From the NCBI RefSeq assembly GCF_022376835.1, contig NZ_CP084606.1, forward strand, positions 372,001 through 436,000: a DNA stretch of 64,000 bases. Reading direction: 5' to 3'. Made by a program: the position numbers and the translations under genes. The notes below the pieces were generated by a model. The model searched no databases, was not told where the DNA came from, and saw only the letters and a program-made list of their open reading frames with translations. Positions 19,302 through 28,727 of the stretch are shown one piece after another. Each line of letters opens with the position of its first letter. The first letter of the stretch is position 1. The DNA comes from Brucepastera parasyntrophica (lineage in GTDB: Bacteria > Spirochaetota > Spirochaetia > Treponematales > Treponemataceae).

Positions 19302-20517
19302 AAAACCGCCGGCAGAGAAGAATATCCCTTTTTTTAAGCCTTCTTTTTCAGAAAAAGAAGAAGAAGCCGTAATACGGGTAATCCGGTCGGGCTGGCTGAC
19401 AACCGGAAAAGAAACGCTCGATTTTGAACGGGAATTTTCCGGATACACGGGAAGCCCCTTTTCCCTGGCCGTTAACAGCGCCTCGTCAGGACTTCTTCTG
19501 GCCATGGAGGCTTTCGGAGTCGGATCCGGAAAAAAAATCCTGACGACGCCTTACACCTTTGTATCAACCGCGACAAGCGCCCGCCACCTTAATGCAGAAA
19601 TAGTGTATGCGGACATTGAACCGGATTCATATAATATTGATCCGGAAAAAATAGAAACCGTTCTCAGGAAGGATTCTTCAATTGCGGCAATTGTGCCGGT
19701 ACATATCGCGGGCGAAGTATGCAATATGAGAGCGATCAATGAAATAGCGAGCAGATTCAATGTGCCGGTTATTGAAGATTCCGCCCATGCATTTCCCGCC
19801 CGGACTCCTGACGGTTTAGCGGGTACCCTTGGCGACGCCGGTGTTTTTTCGTTTTACGCTACAAAAACAATAACTACAGGTGAAGGCGGGATGGTTTGCG
19901 TAAGGGACAGTGAAAAGGCGGATCGGATAAAAATAATGCGCTCAAACGGCATAAACAGAATCGTGTGGGACAGATATACGAATCCCGACGCTTCATGGAA
20001 ATATGATGTTGTGGATGAAGGCTGGAAATGCAATCTTCCCGATATTCTTGCCGCGATCGGAAGAGTCCAGCTCACAAAGGCCGACACTTTTTTTAAGGAA
20101 AGAAAAGCTCTTGCGGAAATGTTCAATACCGCGTTCAGCCGGTGCGAATTCTTTCAGCTGCCTCCTGACAGTCCTGGAAACGCCTGGCATTTGTATCTGC
20201 TGCGGATTGTTCCGGAAAAGCTGACTATTGACCGGGATGATTTTATGCAGATTCTCAGGGAAAAAGGCCTTGGGGTTTCCATGCACTTTATTCCGCACTT
20301 TGAAATGAGTTACTTTAAAGACAGATACGGTCTCAGTAAAAAAGATTTTCCTGAGGCCGATAAAAAATATAGAACAACGATTTCCCTTCCCTTTTGGCCC
20401 GGTATGCCTGAACAAACAGCACGCCGCATTATTGACACGGTTATAGAAACAGGGAACAGTATTACAGGCGGTGCGTATGACCGGAATAAAAAAAACAAAA
20501 AACAGATTTTGCAGTGA
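19294..20517 (+). CDS. DegT/DnrJ/EryC1/StrS sugar aminotransferase
   Basis: A 407-aa PLP enzyme starting MNEKPPAEK. The ATG overlaps the dehydratase stop, and GGGAG lies 9 nt upstream. Characteristic features are PFFKPSFSEKEEEAV, SGWLTTGKETLDFEREFSGY, NSASSGLLLAM, the ED-SAHAFPA segment, and FSFYATKTITTGEGGMV, in which the Lys forms the internal aldimine. These enzymes transfer an amino group to 4-keto (or 3-keto) nucleotide sugars. With the adjacent dehydratase it should form a UDP-4-amino-4,6-dideoxy sugar for surface glycan or flagellin decoration, which is an inference. Its 3' end overlaps the next gene by 41 nt. Confidence 0.82.
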   Translation: MNEKPPAEKNIPFFKPSFSEKEEEAVIRVIRSGWLTTGKETLDFEREFSGYTGSPFSLAVNSASSGLLLAMEAFGVGSGKKILTTPYTFVSTATSARHLNAEIVYADIEPDSYNIDPEKIETVLRKDSSIAAIVPVHIAGEVCNMRAINEIASRFNVPVIEDSAHAFPARTPDGLAGTLGDAGVFSFYATKTITTGEGGMVCVRDSEKADRIKIMRSNGINRIVWDRYTNPDASWKYDVVDEGWKCNLPDILAAIGRVQLTKADTFFKERKALAEMFNTAFSRCEFFQLPPDSPGNAWHLYLLRIVPEKLTIDRDDFMQILREKGLGVSMHFIPHFEMSYFKDRYGLSKKDFPEADKKYRTTISLPFWPGMPEQTARRIIDTVIETGNSITGGAYDRNKKNKKQILQ

Positions 20518-22584
20518 TATAGATCTGGCTGGCCAGTATTACGGTTTGCTTGTCAGGGCAGAGATTGAACATGGCATTCTCATACAGATTCAGACACCGG
20601 TCCTCCCTGCAGGTTATTTTTTTACACAGCTTCGGATATTCCGGGGGAAAAGGTTTTAACGGTAATTGATTCATCGGTACCAATTTTTGCTTCGCATGAA
20701 ATCAGTTATTTCGGGGAGCCGGTCGGAATACTTGTGGGACCTGATCCCGAGATAATCAGGAAAATCGCACAGGACATTAAAATTGAAACTGAAGAAAACC
20801 GGCCTTTCTTATTTGATGATGATTTTTCTGAACAGCAGATAATAGGCAAGAGAATTATCTCTTCAGGCAATCCTGATCCGGTCTATGCGAGGGCAAAAAC
20901 AAAATTTGAAACAGTAACATCCATAGGTCCGCAGGATCACTTTTATGCGGAACCCCTTTGCACAACGGTAAATTATTCCAAGGAAAAGATTGAAATATAT
21001 ACGGCTACCCAATGGCCTTTCCATGTCAGGGAAACAGTTGCCGCCGTACTCGGCCTCGATAACGAAAAAGTAAGGGTCATACCAACAGTGACAGGCGAAG
21101 TCCTTGATGGAAAAATATGGACACCGTCAATCCTGTCGGCGCAGGCGGCGCTCGCGTCGTACCTGTGCAAAAAACCGGTAAAAATATCTTTTTCCCGGTC
21201 AGAAGATTTTTACTACACGACCAAATCAGCTCCGATAAAAATTACCCACAAAACAGCAATAAACAGCAAGGGAAAGATAGAATCAATAATAATAAAGATT
21301 CTGGTTAATTCAGGGGCCTATAGTCCGCTCATACACGAGATCATTGACCGGATGGCTGTTTCCGCTACAGGTTTTTATACAGCGAAAAACCGGAAAATCG
21401 AAGTCTATGCGGTAAAAACCAGTATGCCTCCAATGGATGCCCTTGCGGGCTTCGAAGAATCATCCGTATTGTTCGCATTGGAAAATCATCTTAATGAGAT
21501 TATCAAAAAATCAGGCTTTTCTCCGGTTGAATGGAAACTTGCAAATTTAGTATCAAGGGGCGAAAAGCTGTTTTACGGTGCGATTATGGAAACCGATTAC
21601 CACTTTAAGGACCTGTTTGATTCGGTTTGCAGGGCCAGCGATTTTCACCGCAAATACGCGGCCTATTCGAGCCTCAACAAAACCAGAAACGGATACGGAG
21701 ACGGCCCGTTCAGGGGAATCGGAATTGCCTGCGGATTCCAGGGAAACGGATTTATAAGTAAAACCCTGAATAATTCAAAATATGAAGTTGAAATGACTAT
21801 GGACACAGACGGAAATGTATATATCAAATCAGGTTTTTATTCAAAATCAATGAAAAATATACTGGGAGCTATTGTTGCTACTTCTTTCGGAATCGGAAAA
21901 GAACTTATTTATTTTGCGGGAACTGATACTGACGACATGAGTATAAGCGGTCCCGAAACCCTTTCCAGTAAGATTGCCATCCTTGCTCCGCTCATCATCA
22001 GATGCTGCTCAACAATCCAGAAACTGCGTTTCAGACAGCCGCTTCCCATTACGGTAAAAAAAATATACAAGCCCGGGAAAAAAGAAATATGGGATTTTTC
22101 GCAGATGACCGGCAAACCCTTTATTTCGCTCACCCCGGCTGTTTGCGTGCTTGAAATGGAACTTGATCCAACCGCCTTTGAAGTGCATATCCGGTCAGTC
22201 TGGCTGGCCTGTGACGCCGGACAGATTTATAACAAACAGGCGGCCATTTCCACAGTGAATAAAACCATAGCGGAGGCAATTTCTAAAGTAAGTATTGAAC
22301 AGATAAAAATAACGGACGGGAAATTCCATCCGGCGGACGGGAATCTGTATAATATTATTTCTCCTGTGCAGGTTCCGAAAACCCACATTATTTTTGCGGA
22401 CTCCGCCTTCGTTCCGCGCGGGCTGGATTCAATCGCACACACCCTTATTCCCGCAGCTTATACAACAGCCCTTGCCCAGATTACCGATTCGTTTACGGAA
22501 ACAATTCCTGTTAATGCGGAAATGATATTTGAAAAGCTGGAAAGCAAATTTTCACAGGAACCACAGGAGGAAACAGCTGTATGA
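20477..22584 (+). CDS. Xanthine dehydrogenase-family large subunit, degenerate, frameshifted
   Basis: About 702 aa once a run of seven T at 20617-20623 is extended by one. The start is MTGIKKTKNRFCSDIDLAGQ, and the join restores GYFFYTASDIPGEKVLTVIDSS. The order is the a/b-hammerhead region, then EPLCTTVNYSKEKIEIYTATQWPF, then the molybdopterin-binding domains of the XDH family. Key residues are altered. The usual glycine-rich GFGGK is VLDGK here, the Arg of the RGFG motif is Ala (LAGFEES), and the C-terminal GEP motif with catalytic Glu reads GLDSIA. It may therefore not be a working hydroxylase. It overlaps the aminotransferase gene upstream and the 2Fe-2S subunit downstream (ATGA). Confidence 0.7.
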
Positions 22585-23060
22585 TTGTCCCGTTTACACT
22601 GAACGGCAGCACGGTGTTTATAGACGCAAACTCTGGAGAGCGGCTGGTTAATATTCTGAGGAAGCGCTTTAACCTGACAGGAACAAAAGAAAGCTGCGGC
22701 GCGGGACATTGCGGCTCCTGTACCGTACTGATGAATAATAAGCCGGTTCCGTCCTGCATAATTTCAGTTTTCCAGGTCCGGGACGCGGAAATCGTAACAA
22801 TAGAAGAATTCAGCAAAACCGCGGATTACCAGGACATCATTCAGGGTTTTGAACAGGCCGGCGCAATAATGTGCGGTTACTGCAATGCGGGCAAAATCTT
22901 CATTGCGCAGAGAATACTTGAAAAAAATATGAAACCTGCAAGGGATGAAATAAAGGAAATGTTCGCGGGAAATTTATGCAGATGCACCAGTATTGAAAAT
23001 ATAATAGCGGGTGTAAAACTCGCAGGCGCGATAAGGCGGAAACGGAAAAATGTCAGATAA
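22581..23060 (+). CDS. 2Fe-2S subunit of xanthine dehydrogenase-family enzyme
   Basis: A 159-aa protein with two [2Fe-2S] sites. The N-terminal plant-ferredoxin-like domain has Cys in CGAGHCGSCTVL and a fourth Cys after 11 residues. The C-terminal helical domain has MCGYCNAG and CRCTS. This is the standard small subunit (CoxS/XdhC type) that carries electrons from the molybdenum site to FAD. CGYCNAG differs from the usual CGYC(T/S)PG. The ATG overlaps the large-subunit stop (ATGA), and the 3' end overlaps the FAD subunit by 11 nt. The fold is secure; the enzyme's substrate is unknown. Confidence 0.85.
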   Translation: MIVPFTLNGSTVFIDANSGERLVNILRKRFNLTGTKESCGAGHCGSCTVLMNNKPVPSCIISVFQVRDAEIVTIEEFSKTADYQDIIQGFEQAGAIMCGYCNAGKIFIAQRILEKNMKPARDEIKEMFAGNLCRCTSIENIIAGVKLAGAIRRKRKNVR

Positions 23061-23889
23061 GGCATCCACTATTTACTACGCATCATCAATCTCTGAAGCA
23101 CAGCTTATAATGAAAAATATTTCAGGTATTTCCATTGTAGCGGGAGGGACAGAGATTGCCCGGAAACAGACAGGCCCGCTTATTTCTCTTCCGCCGGATG
23201 TGCTCGCGATAGCAAAAGTCCCGGAACTGAATACGGTAAACAAGACAGAACGGTATATTGACTTCGGCTCCTGTATGACAATGAATGATCTGATCAAACT
23301 GGGACGGAAAAATGTGCCGGAAGTTTTATTCAGGGCAATACGGGGAATCGGAAATCCGGCGATAAGATCCATTGCGACAATCGGGGGAAATATTTCATCA
23401 AAAGACCGCAGGCTTTCAACTTTTGCGCCGCTTCTGGCCCTTGACGCGCGGCTTGAAATACGGACAAAGGACGAAGCCGACTGGATACCGATCGGGCGTT
23501 ATTTTTCCAACGTCGAACAATTGCGGCCGGCCGAAACTGAATTGATAAGCAAGATACGTATTCCGACAGAAAACTGGGACATATCCTATTACCGGAGACT
23601 TGGAAGACCCGGTATTATTGAAGAAACGACAGCTTCCTTTGTCTGCCTTGTAAAATCCCAAAAAGACATTCTTTCCGACATACGGATAGCCTGGGCAGGG
23701 AGAAAATTTTTCAGGAACCGCGAATTTGAAAATCTCTTAATAGGAAGGGGCCTCCCGCTCAGCGAAAAGGAAATAACCAATGTACTCGAAAAAGCCGAAC
23801 CTTTTTTCAGCCCTTCCTTCTTTGCAAGTCCATACGAAAAAAAATGCCTGTTCAATCTTCTTGAAGTCGCGCTCCGGATGCTGACCTGA
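23050..23889 (+). CDS. FAD-binding subunit of xanthine dehydrogenase-family enzyme
   Basis: A 279-aa medium subunit (CoxM/XdhB type). It has the FAD phosphate-binding segment ISIVAGGTEI near residue 30 and the conserved SIATIGGNISSKD near residue 110. A C-terminal CO-dehydrogenase-flavoprotein-like domain follows (RLGRPGIIEETTASFVCLV). The usual N-terminal region is present and the length is close to the family norm. It completes the three-subunit set and is the last gene of this plus-strand run, ending 17 nt from the convergent queA. Confidence 0.82.
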   Translation: MSDKASTIYYASSISEAQLIMKNISGISIVAGGTEIARKQTGPLISLPPDVLAIAKVPELNTVNKTERYIDFGSCMTMNDLIKLGRKNVPEVLFRAIRGIGNPAIRSIATIGGNISSKDRRLSTFAPLLALDARLEIRTKDEADWIPIGRYFSNVEQLRPAETELISKIRIPTENWDISYYRRLGRPGIIEETTASFVCLVKSQKDILSDIRIAWAGRKFFRNREFENLLIGRGLPLSEKEITNVLEKAEPFFSPSFFASPYEKKCLFNLLEVALRMLT

Positions 23890-23905
23890 TTTCCGGATCA
23901 TCCGA

Positions 23906-24958
23906 TCAGCATTGAATCGCCGTATGAAAAAAACGGTATCCTTCGCGGATTGCATGTTCATAGGCGTCCATTACCAGACTCTTTCCGGCAAAGGCAGACA
24001 CCAGCATAAGCAGCGTTGATTCGGGAGTATGGAAGTTGGTAAAAATCCGGTCAACGGCCCTGAAAGAATATCCCGGATAAATGAATATATTGGTGGCATA
24101 TTCCCCGGAACGTAGAATATTCTCTTCATTATTCCAGGCTGACTCAAGGGTCCGCACGCTTGTTGTCCCGACCGCCAGTACCGGACGTTTTTCCCGTTTT
24201 GCCGCCGTAACTTTTGCCGCAGTATCCTGTGTTATTGTATAAGTTTCAGTATGCATCACATGGTCTTCAATATGTTCAGCGCGGACCGGCAAAAAAGTCC
24301 CAAGTCCCACGTGCAGGGTTACGGCTGTCCGTTCAATCCCGCGGCTGTCGAGAGCGGAGAATATTTCCTCGGAAAAGTGCAGGCCTGCCGTGGGAGCCGC
24401 GACCGAACCGATATTTTCTGCATACACAGTCTGGTAGCGGTCGGCGTCGTCAGCTTCGTCTTCACGGCGAATATAGGGAGGCAGCGGCAAGTGTCCGAAT
24501 GTTTCAAGCCAGGTATCATCAACCGGACGGCTGAACTTCAGGAGGCGGAACTCAGGAGTCAAGGCTGAAGCTTCCTGCGCTGTAATAATTTCAGCTCCCG
24601 TCCCGTCATCAAAAAAATACGTCCTGCCCGGTTTTTGCCGCTTTGCGTTTTTCGCCATAACCTTCCAGACTGTTCCCGGTTCACAGCCGGCAATCAGGTA
24701 CGGGGCTATCAAAAGAAATTCCGTTTTATTTCCGCTTGATTCAGCAGTCGCAAAAATACGGGCGCGTCGGACCTTTGAATCATTGAAAACCATAAGTGTT
24801 CCCGGTTCAATAAGTTCAGGCAAGTCCTGAAAGAGATGATCCGAAAAAATATGTTTTTGCCTGTCAAGAAAAAGAAGCCGGTCCTGTCCGCGCACTGAAC
24901 TGGGTTTTTGCGCTATGAGTTCTTCCGGCAGATTAAAATAAAAATCCTTCGTTTGCAT
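23906..24958 (-). CDS. queA: S-adenosylmethionine:tRNA ribosyltransferase-isomerase QueA
   Basis: A 350-aa enzyme of queuosine biosynthesis that adds an epoxycyclopentanediol from SAM to 7-aminomethyl-7-deazaguanine at tRNA position 34. Diagnostic segments are [47 protein letters not shown] and VGLGTFLPV(R), and near the end [18 protein letters not shown]. The start at 24958 (MQTKDFYF) is chosen over a longer frame because the family begins this way. It overlaps the end of ruvB by 26 nt, so the two are probably translated from one message. The partner enzyme Tgt is encoded at 58.3-59.4 kb. Confidence 0.93.
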   Translation of the reverse strand: MQTKDFYFNLPEELIAQKPSSVRGQDRLLFLDRQKHIFSDHLFQDLPELIEPGTLMVFNDSKVRRARIFATAESSGNKTEFLLIAPYLIAGCEPGTVWKVMAKNAKRQKPGRTYFFDDGTGAEIITAQEASALTPEFRLLKFSRPVDDTWLETFGHLPLPPYIRREDEADDADRYQTVYAENIGSVAAPTAGLHFSEEIFSALDSRGIERTAVTLHVGLGTFLPVRAEHIEDHVMHTETYTITQDTAAKVTAAKREKRPVLAVGTTSVRTLESAWNNEENILRSGEYATNIFIYPGYSFRAVDRIFTNFHTPESTLLMLVSAFAGKSLVMDAYEHAIREGYRFFHTAIQC

Positions 24959-25979
24959 CGTCCGTTTCTCTGCTTTTTTTATATTGTTCCATTCCCAGAT
25001 GGGCATACGCCCGTTCCGTCACAATCCTGCCGCGCGATGTCCGCTGAAGCAACCCGGACTGGATAAGGTAGGGTTCGTAGTAATCCTCAAGAGTGTCGAG
25101 CGGCTCGCCCACGGAAATAGCAAGGGTTTCCGCGCCTACAGGCCCTCCGCCGTAATTGGTGATTATTGAAGCGAGTATTTCCCTGTCATGGCGTTCAAGA
25201 CCCAGGCTGTCGATTTCCAGTTTCGTTAATCCGTCATTCACGACTTCACAGGTTATAACCCCTTCGCCAAGGATCTGGGCAAAATCACGCATTCTTCGCA
25301 GCAGCCGGTTCGCAACGCGCGGAGTACCGCGTGAACAGTGGGCGAGAGCCGCGGCCGCATCAGAAGGAATACTGACTTCCAGAATCTGCGCCGACCGGCG
25401 TATAATGGTCGCGAGTTCTTCTTCCGTATAAAAATTGAAGCGGTGAACAATTCCGAACCGGCTTATAAGAGGACTGGAAACCATTCCCGCGCGCGTTGTC
25501 GCCCCGATAAGGGTAAAGGGAGGGAGCGGAATACGGACAGACCGCGCGCTGGCGCCCTGCCCGATAATCCAGTCGAGTTCATAGTCTTCCATCGCAATAT
25601 ACAGCATTTCCTCTATAGCAGGTTTCAGCCGGTGTATTTCATCTATGAAAAGAACACTCCTTTCCGATATTGATGTAAGGATACCGGCAAGGTCTTTCGG
25701 CTTTTCCAGAGCGGGAGCGCTCGTTACCTTGAATTCCACTCCGAGTTCATTGGCTGTGATCTGGGCCAGGGTCGTTTTTCCGAGGCCGGGAGGGCCGATA
25801 AGAAAAACATGGTCCAGACTTTCCTGCCGGGAACATGCGGCCCTGACAAAAACCGATAAATTTGATTTTATCTGCTCCTGACCGTGAAAATCAGCGAGCA
25901 GCCGCGGACGCAGAGCCCTGTCTTTTTCATCATCAGGCATAAAAGCCGGACGGACAATCCCCTGATTACCTGTTTCCAT
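24933..25979 (-). CDS. ruvB: Holliday junction branch-migration ATPase RuvB
   Basis: A 348-aa AAA+ motor. It has Walker [13 protein letters not shown], Walker [11 protein letters not shown], sensor GATTRAGM, arginine-finger region SRFGIVHR, and the C-terminal winged helix ending [15 protein letters not shown]. It works as a hexamer on RuvA-bound Holliday junctions. It is encoded 19 nt after ruvA in the same direction, and its 3' end overlaps queA. All motifs are present and the length is normal. Confidence 0.95.
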   Translation of the reverse strand: METGNQGIVRPAFMPDDEKDRALRPRLLADFHGQEQIKSNLSVFVRAACSRQESLDHVFLIGPPGLGKTTLAQITANELGVEFKVTSAPALEKPKDLAGILTSISERSVLFIDEIHRLKPAIEEMLYIAMEDYELDWIIGQGASARSVRIPLPPFTLIGATTRAGMVSSPLISRFGIVHRFNFYTEEELATIIRRSAQILEVSIPSDAAAALAHCSRGTPRVANRLLRRMRDFAQILGEGVITCEVVNDGLTKLEIDSLGLERHDREILASIITNYGGGPVGAETLAISVGEPLDTLEDYYEPYLIQSGLLQRTSRGRIVTERAYAHLGMEQYKKSRETDDANEGFLF

Positions 25980-25998
25980 ACTTGGTCCCTACCCCGCT

Positions 25999-26631
25999 TC
26001 AGCTCAGGGAAACAATTGCAATTCTGAAAACTTCTTTTTCAAAACCGGCAGGATCCTTTTCAGGGTCCGGTCCGCCGGAGGAAGACTTCGCCTTTGCAAT
26101 TACTTCCGTAGCGGCGTTTTCCACCGCATATACTGAGGCCTTTCTTTCATATCCCATTTCAACTAAGGCGTTGATAATATCTTCATATTTGCTTATTCCG
26201 GTTTTTATATGCAGCGCGCCCTGATTGTCGCGGACAAGATTTCCTTTCAGGGCAAGGATCATTTTCTGGGCGGTCTTTTTCCCGATGCCGGGGACCCTTT
26301 CAAGCTGGGCAAGGTCTTCCCCGTCAACGGCTTCTTCAAAGGCGTTAACCGATATGTGGGAAAGTATTTTTACCGCCTGTTTCGGGCCAATACCTTCAAC
26401 CTTCATCAGATTAAGAAAAAGGTCCCGCTGGGCCGGGCTGAAAAACCCGAAAAGCCGCATCGAATCTTCTTTATGATACAGCCAGGTATAAACCCGGACC
26501 TCGGCGCCTACCGCCCCGAAGGAATCAATGGCAAGAGCAGGGACCATTATATCCCATTCTATACCGTTATTTTCGAGAAAAACCGATGCCGGAGTTTTTG
26601 CGGTAATAATACCGGAAATGCTGTTAAACAT
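25999..26631 (-). CDS. ruvA: Holliday junction DNA-binding protein RuvA
   Basis: A 210-aa protein. The N-terminal OB fold begins MFNSISGIITAKTPASVFLENNGI. A tandem helix-hairpin-helix follows in the middle (VEGIGPKQAVKILSHI, LERVPGIGKKTAQKMILALK). The C-terminal three-helix domain contacts RuvB (YEDIINALVEMGYERKASVY). RuvA forms the tetramer that holds the junction open. AAGGAG lies about 10 nt before the ATG. The AT-rich gap to ruvC upstream may hold the ruvAB-queA promoter. Confidence 0.95.
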   Translation of the reverse strand: MFNSISGIITAKTPASVFLENNGIEWDIMVPALAIDSFGAVGAEVRVYTWLYHKEDSMRLFGFFSPAQRDLFLNLMKVEGIGPKQAVKILSHISVNAFEEAVDGEDLAQLERVPGIGKKTAQKMILALKGNLVRDNQGALHIKTGISKYEDIINALVEMGYERKASVYAVENAATEVIAKAKSSSGGPDPEKDPAGFEKEVFRIAIVSLS

Positions 26632-26792
26632 ACCTCATTATCTCCTTTTTGGCGCGGAAATTCAATATGTCCGGGGACAGTCCGGCCCGGCCACAGGACA
26701 CTGCCTCCGCTGTCTGAAAAGTATACCGCATAATCAATATACCATAATGCGATATATCATAGAGTGATATAGTATAATATGATAGTATACTG

Positions 26793-27293
26793 TTATAGTA
26801 TTGAAAAATCACTGGTGTGTATTCTGGTAATCGCGGCTGCCAGCGCGTCGGCCGCGTGGTCCGGCTCCGGCGTTTCGCACAAGCCAAGCAGAAAACAGAC
26901 CGCTTCCTGCACCTGTTTTTTATTTGCCCGGGTGATACCGGCGACAGCCTGTTTTATTCCGTTCGGGGTGTATTCCCCCAGTTTTATACCCCGGAGCCCC
27001 AGCGCAAGAGTAACAACGCCCCGGGCTTCGGCAACCCCCATAGCGCTGGAAACATTTTTCGCAAAGAAAAGGGTTTCCATGCCGGCTTCATCAGGTTTAT
27101 ATCTGTCGAGAACTTCATTAATTTCATTGAATATTTTGACTATTCTGTCCTGGCGGGCAAAAGCAGGGGTCGTTTCAATAACACCGTGGGCGATATACTG
27201 GAGATGGTTTGAGCTGGCCCGGACTATGCCGTATCCGGTTGAGGCAAGGCCGGGATCGATCCCAATTACAATCCGTTCAGTCTTATTAATCAC
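26793..27293 (-). CDS. ruvC: Holliday junction resolvase RuvC
   Basis: A 166-aa endonuclease. The first catalytic Asp is in VIGIDPGLASTGYGIV. ETLFFAKNVSSAMGVAEARGV carries the Glu, and PDHAADALAAAI near the end carries the remaining acidic pair. RuvC cuts the junction that RuvAB moves. The GTG start at 27293 is chosen because a longer frame from 27344 would translate the yebC terminator hairpin. The gene order yebC-ruvC-ruvA-ruvB is common in bacteria. Confidence 0.9.
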   Translation of the reverse strand: MINKTERIVIGIDPGLASTGYGIVRASSNHLQYIAHGVIETTPAFARQDRIVKIFNEINEVLDRYKPDEAGMETLFFAKNVSSAMGVAEARGVVTLALGLRGIKLGEYTPNGIKQAVAGITRANKKQVQEAVCFLLGLCETPEPDHAADALAAAITRIHTSDFSIL

Positions 27294-27310
27294 GGATACC
27301 AGTGTACCCG

Positions 27311-27341
27311 AAAAAAAAGGCCTCCGCAAGCGGAGGCTTTT
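27311..27341 (-). terminator. Intrinsic terminator of yebC
   Basis: Minus strand: GCCTCCG, short loop, CGGAGGC, then eight T. It lies 16 nt after the yebC stop and before the ruvC start. On the plus strand a shorter T run follows the hairpin, so it may work both ways. Confidence 0.85.
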
Positions 27342-27356
27342 CATAACAAAGAATGA

Positions 27357-28097
27357 TTATTCTTCTTCAAATCCCTCAGGGATATCAATGTTTGAGTATA
27401 CATTCTGCACATCTTCATCTTCTTCGAGTTTATCAATGAGCTTGAGAACCTTGCGGGTCGTTTCAGCATCAAGAGTGCTGTAGGTATCGGGAACCATGGA
27501 TACGGACGCGGAAACTGACTCAAAACCCTTTTCCTGGAGGGCTTCGAGCGCGGATTCAAAACTGGCAGGGTCGGTGTATACAGAGATTACTCCGTCTTCA
27601 TTTGAAACATCATCGGCGCCGGATTCAAGGGCAACCTCCATGATCGCATCCTCATCGGCAGTTTCAGCATCATATTCAATTACGCCCTTGCGCGCAAACA
27701 TATAGGCAACCGAGCCGGTAGCGCCCAGATTTCCGCCGTTTTTCGAGAAGAGATTGCGGACATTTGCAGCGGCACGGTTTTTGTTGTCGGTCAGAACCTC
27801 GACAAGGATCGCGACTCCGCCCGGACCATAGCCTTCATAGAGCAATTCCTCATAGTTCGCGGCGCCGAGTTCACCGGTACCCTTTTTTATAGCCCTTTCA
27901 ATGTTATCCTTGGGCATATTTGCGGCGCGCGCTTTAAGAATCGCGGTGCGGAGCCGGGGGTTTGAAGACGGATCACCGCCTCCCATACGCGCAGCGATTG
28001 AAATTTCCTTTATGAACTTGGTAAACATCTGTCCGCGTTTCGCGTCAGCTGCTCCCTTGGCATGTTTAATTGTGGCCCATTTACTATGTCCTGACAT
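27357..28097 (-). CDS. yebC: YebC/PmpR-family transcriptional regulator
   Basis: A 246-aa protein beginning MSGHSKWATIKHAKGAADAK, the hallmark N-terminus of the family. It continues with NPRLRTAILKARAANMPKDN and YEGYGPGGVAILVEVLTDN. YebC proteins bind DNA or, in newer work, assist ribosomes at proline stretches. In many genomes they sit next to ruvC as here. AAGGAG lies upstream, with a strong promoter further out. A good intrinsic terminator follows, so the gene is probably transcribed alone. Confidence 0.93.
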   Translation of the reverse strand: MSGHSKWATIKHAKGAADAKRGQMFTKFIKEISIAARMGGGDPSSNPRLRTAILKARAANMPKDNIERAIKKGTGELGAANYEELLYEGYGPGGVAILVEVLTDNKNRAAANVRNLFSKNGGNLGATGSVAYMFARKGVIEYDAETADEDAIMEVALESGADDVSNEDGVISVYTDPASFESALEALQEKGFESVSASVSMVPDTYSTLDAETTRKVLKLIDKLEEDEDVQNVYSNIDIPEGFEEE

Positions 28098-28137
28098 GAT
28101 GTCTCCTTTACTTCAAATACAAATTAAATATCTTCAT

Positions 28138-28166
28138 ATTGTATAAAAAAGAAAAAAGCATGTCAA
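28138..28166 (-). promoter_or_regulatory. yebC promoter
   Basis: Minus strand: perfect TTGACA (28161-28166), 17-nt spacer, TACAAT (28138-28143). The start codon at 28097 follows after a leader of about 35 nt with AAAGGAG. Confidence 0.7.
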
Positions 28167-28255
28167 CAGATGGAAAAACCGCCACTTTTTCGCATTAGGC
28201 ATCTTTTTCCGCATTTGACACGCTTTTCTACGATTCAAATCTGATAACAGTAAAA

Positions 28256-28498
28256 TCAGGGACGGTTTGCCCTTATTCCGGCGTTTATAAAATCAACAAA
28301 CTGCTGTTCATACCATTCCGCAGAATAGGGAAAATGATTGCGGAGTACGGGGCGCAGACGGACATCGATGACATCCTTGCAGGGTTCGCAGATTATATAT
28401 TCCCGGTAATGAAAAAAGGGCATCTCGGCGGGGTTTTCCCCTCCGGGTATGGGTGAGACAATCACCTTTTTGCATATATCGCAGTGTACCGTTTTCAT
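28256..28498 (-). CDS. Small protein with two Cys pairs (zinc-ribbon-like)
   Basis: An 80-aa cytosolic protein. CDIC at residues 5-8 and CEPC near residue 37 form a likely zinc site or ribbon. The rest is helical (EWYEQQFVDFINAGI). The start at 28498 is chosen because GAGGAG lies 7 nt upstream of MKTVHCDIC. It stands alone between yebC and the divergent gadB. Function unknown. Confidence 0.65.
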   Translation of the reverse strand: MKTVHCDICKKVIVSPIPGGENPAEMPFFHYREYIICEPCKDVIDVRLRPVLRNHFPYSAEWYEQQFVDFINAGIRANRP

Positions 28499-28650
28499 GT
28501 ATGTCTCCTCTCGTGATAACAATATTATGTATAATAATACCTCATGGCAGGCATTTTGTCGAGTATGTTTTTATCAATGCAGGGAACTTTAGCGGAAGCG
28601 CCGCTATTACGCGGGAGGAAACAGTCCGCCATTCCGCGGATGTATGTAAT

Positions 28651-28680
28651 TTGTTACTCGGCTGTAAAATAGTGTATATT
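28651..28680 (+). promoter_or_regulatory. Possible gadB promoter
   Basis: TTGTTA (28651-28656), 18-nt spacer, TATATT (28675-28680). It is followed by a 47-nt leader with AAGGAG before the ATG at 28728. Confidence 0.4.
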
Positions 28681-28727
28681 TTAATTATCCAAAAATAAAA
28701 AAATCAAAACACTTAAGGAGACTCTCT

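Noticed and set aside
27294-27344. Longer RuvC start (MKSLRLRRPFF...)
   Set aside because: This stretch is the yebC terminator hairpin; the GTG at 27293 gives the normal RuvC N-terminus.
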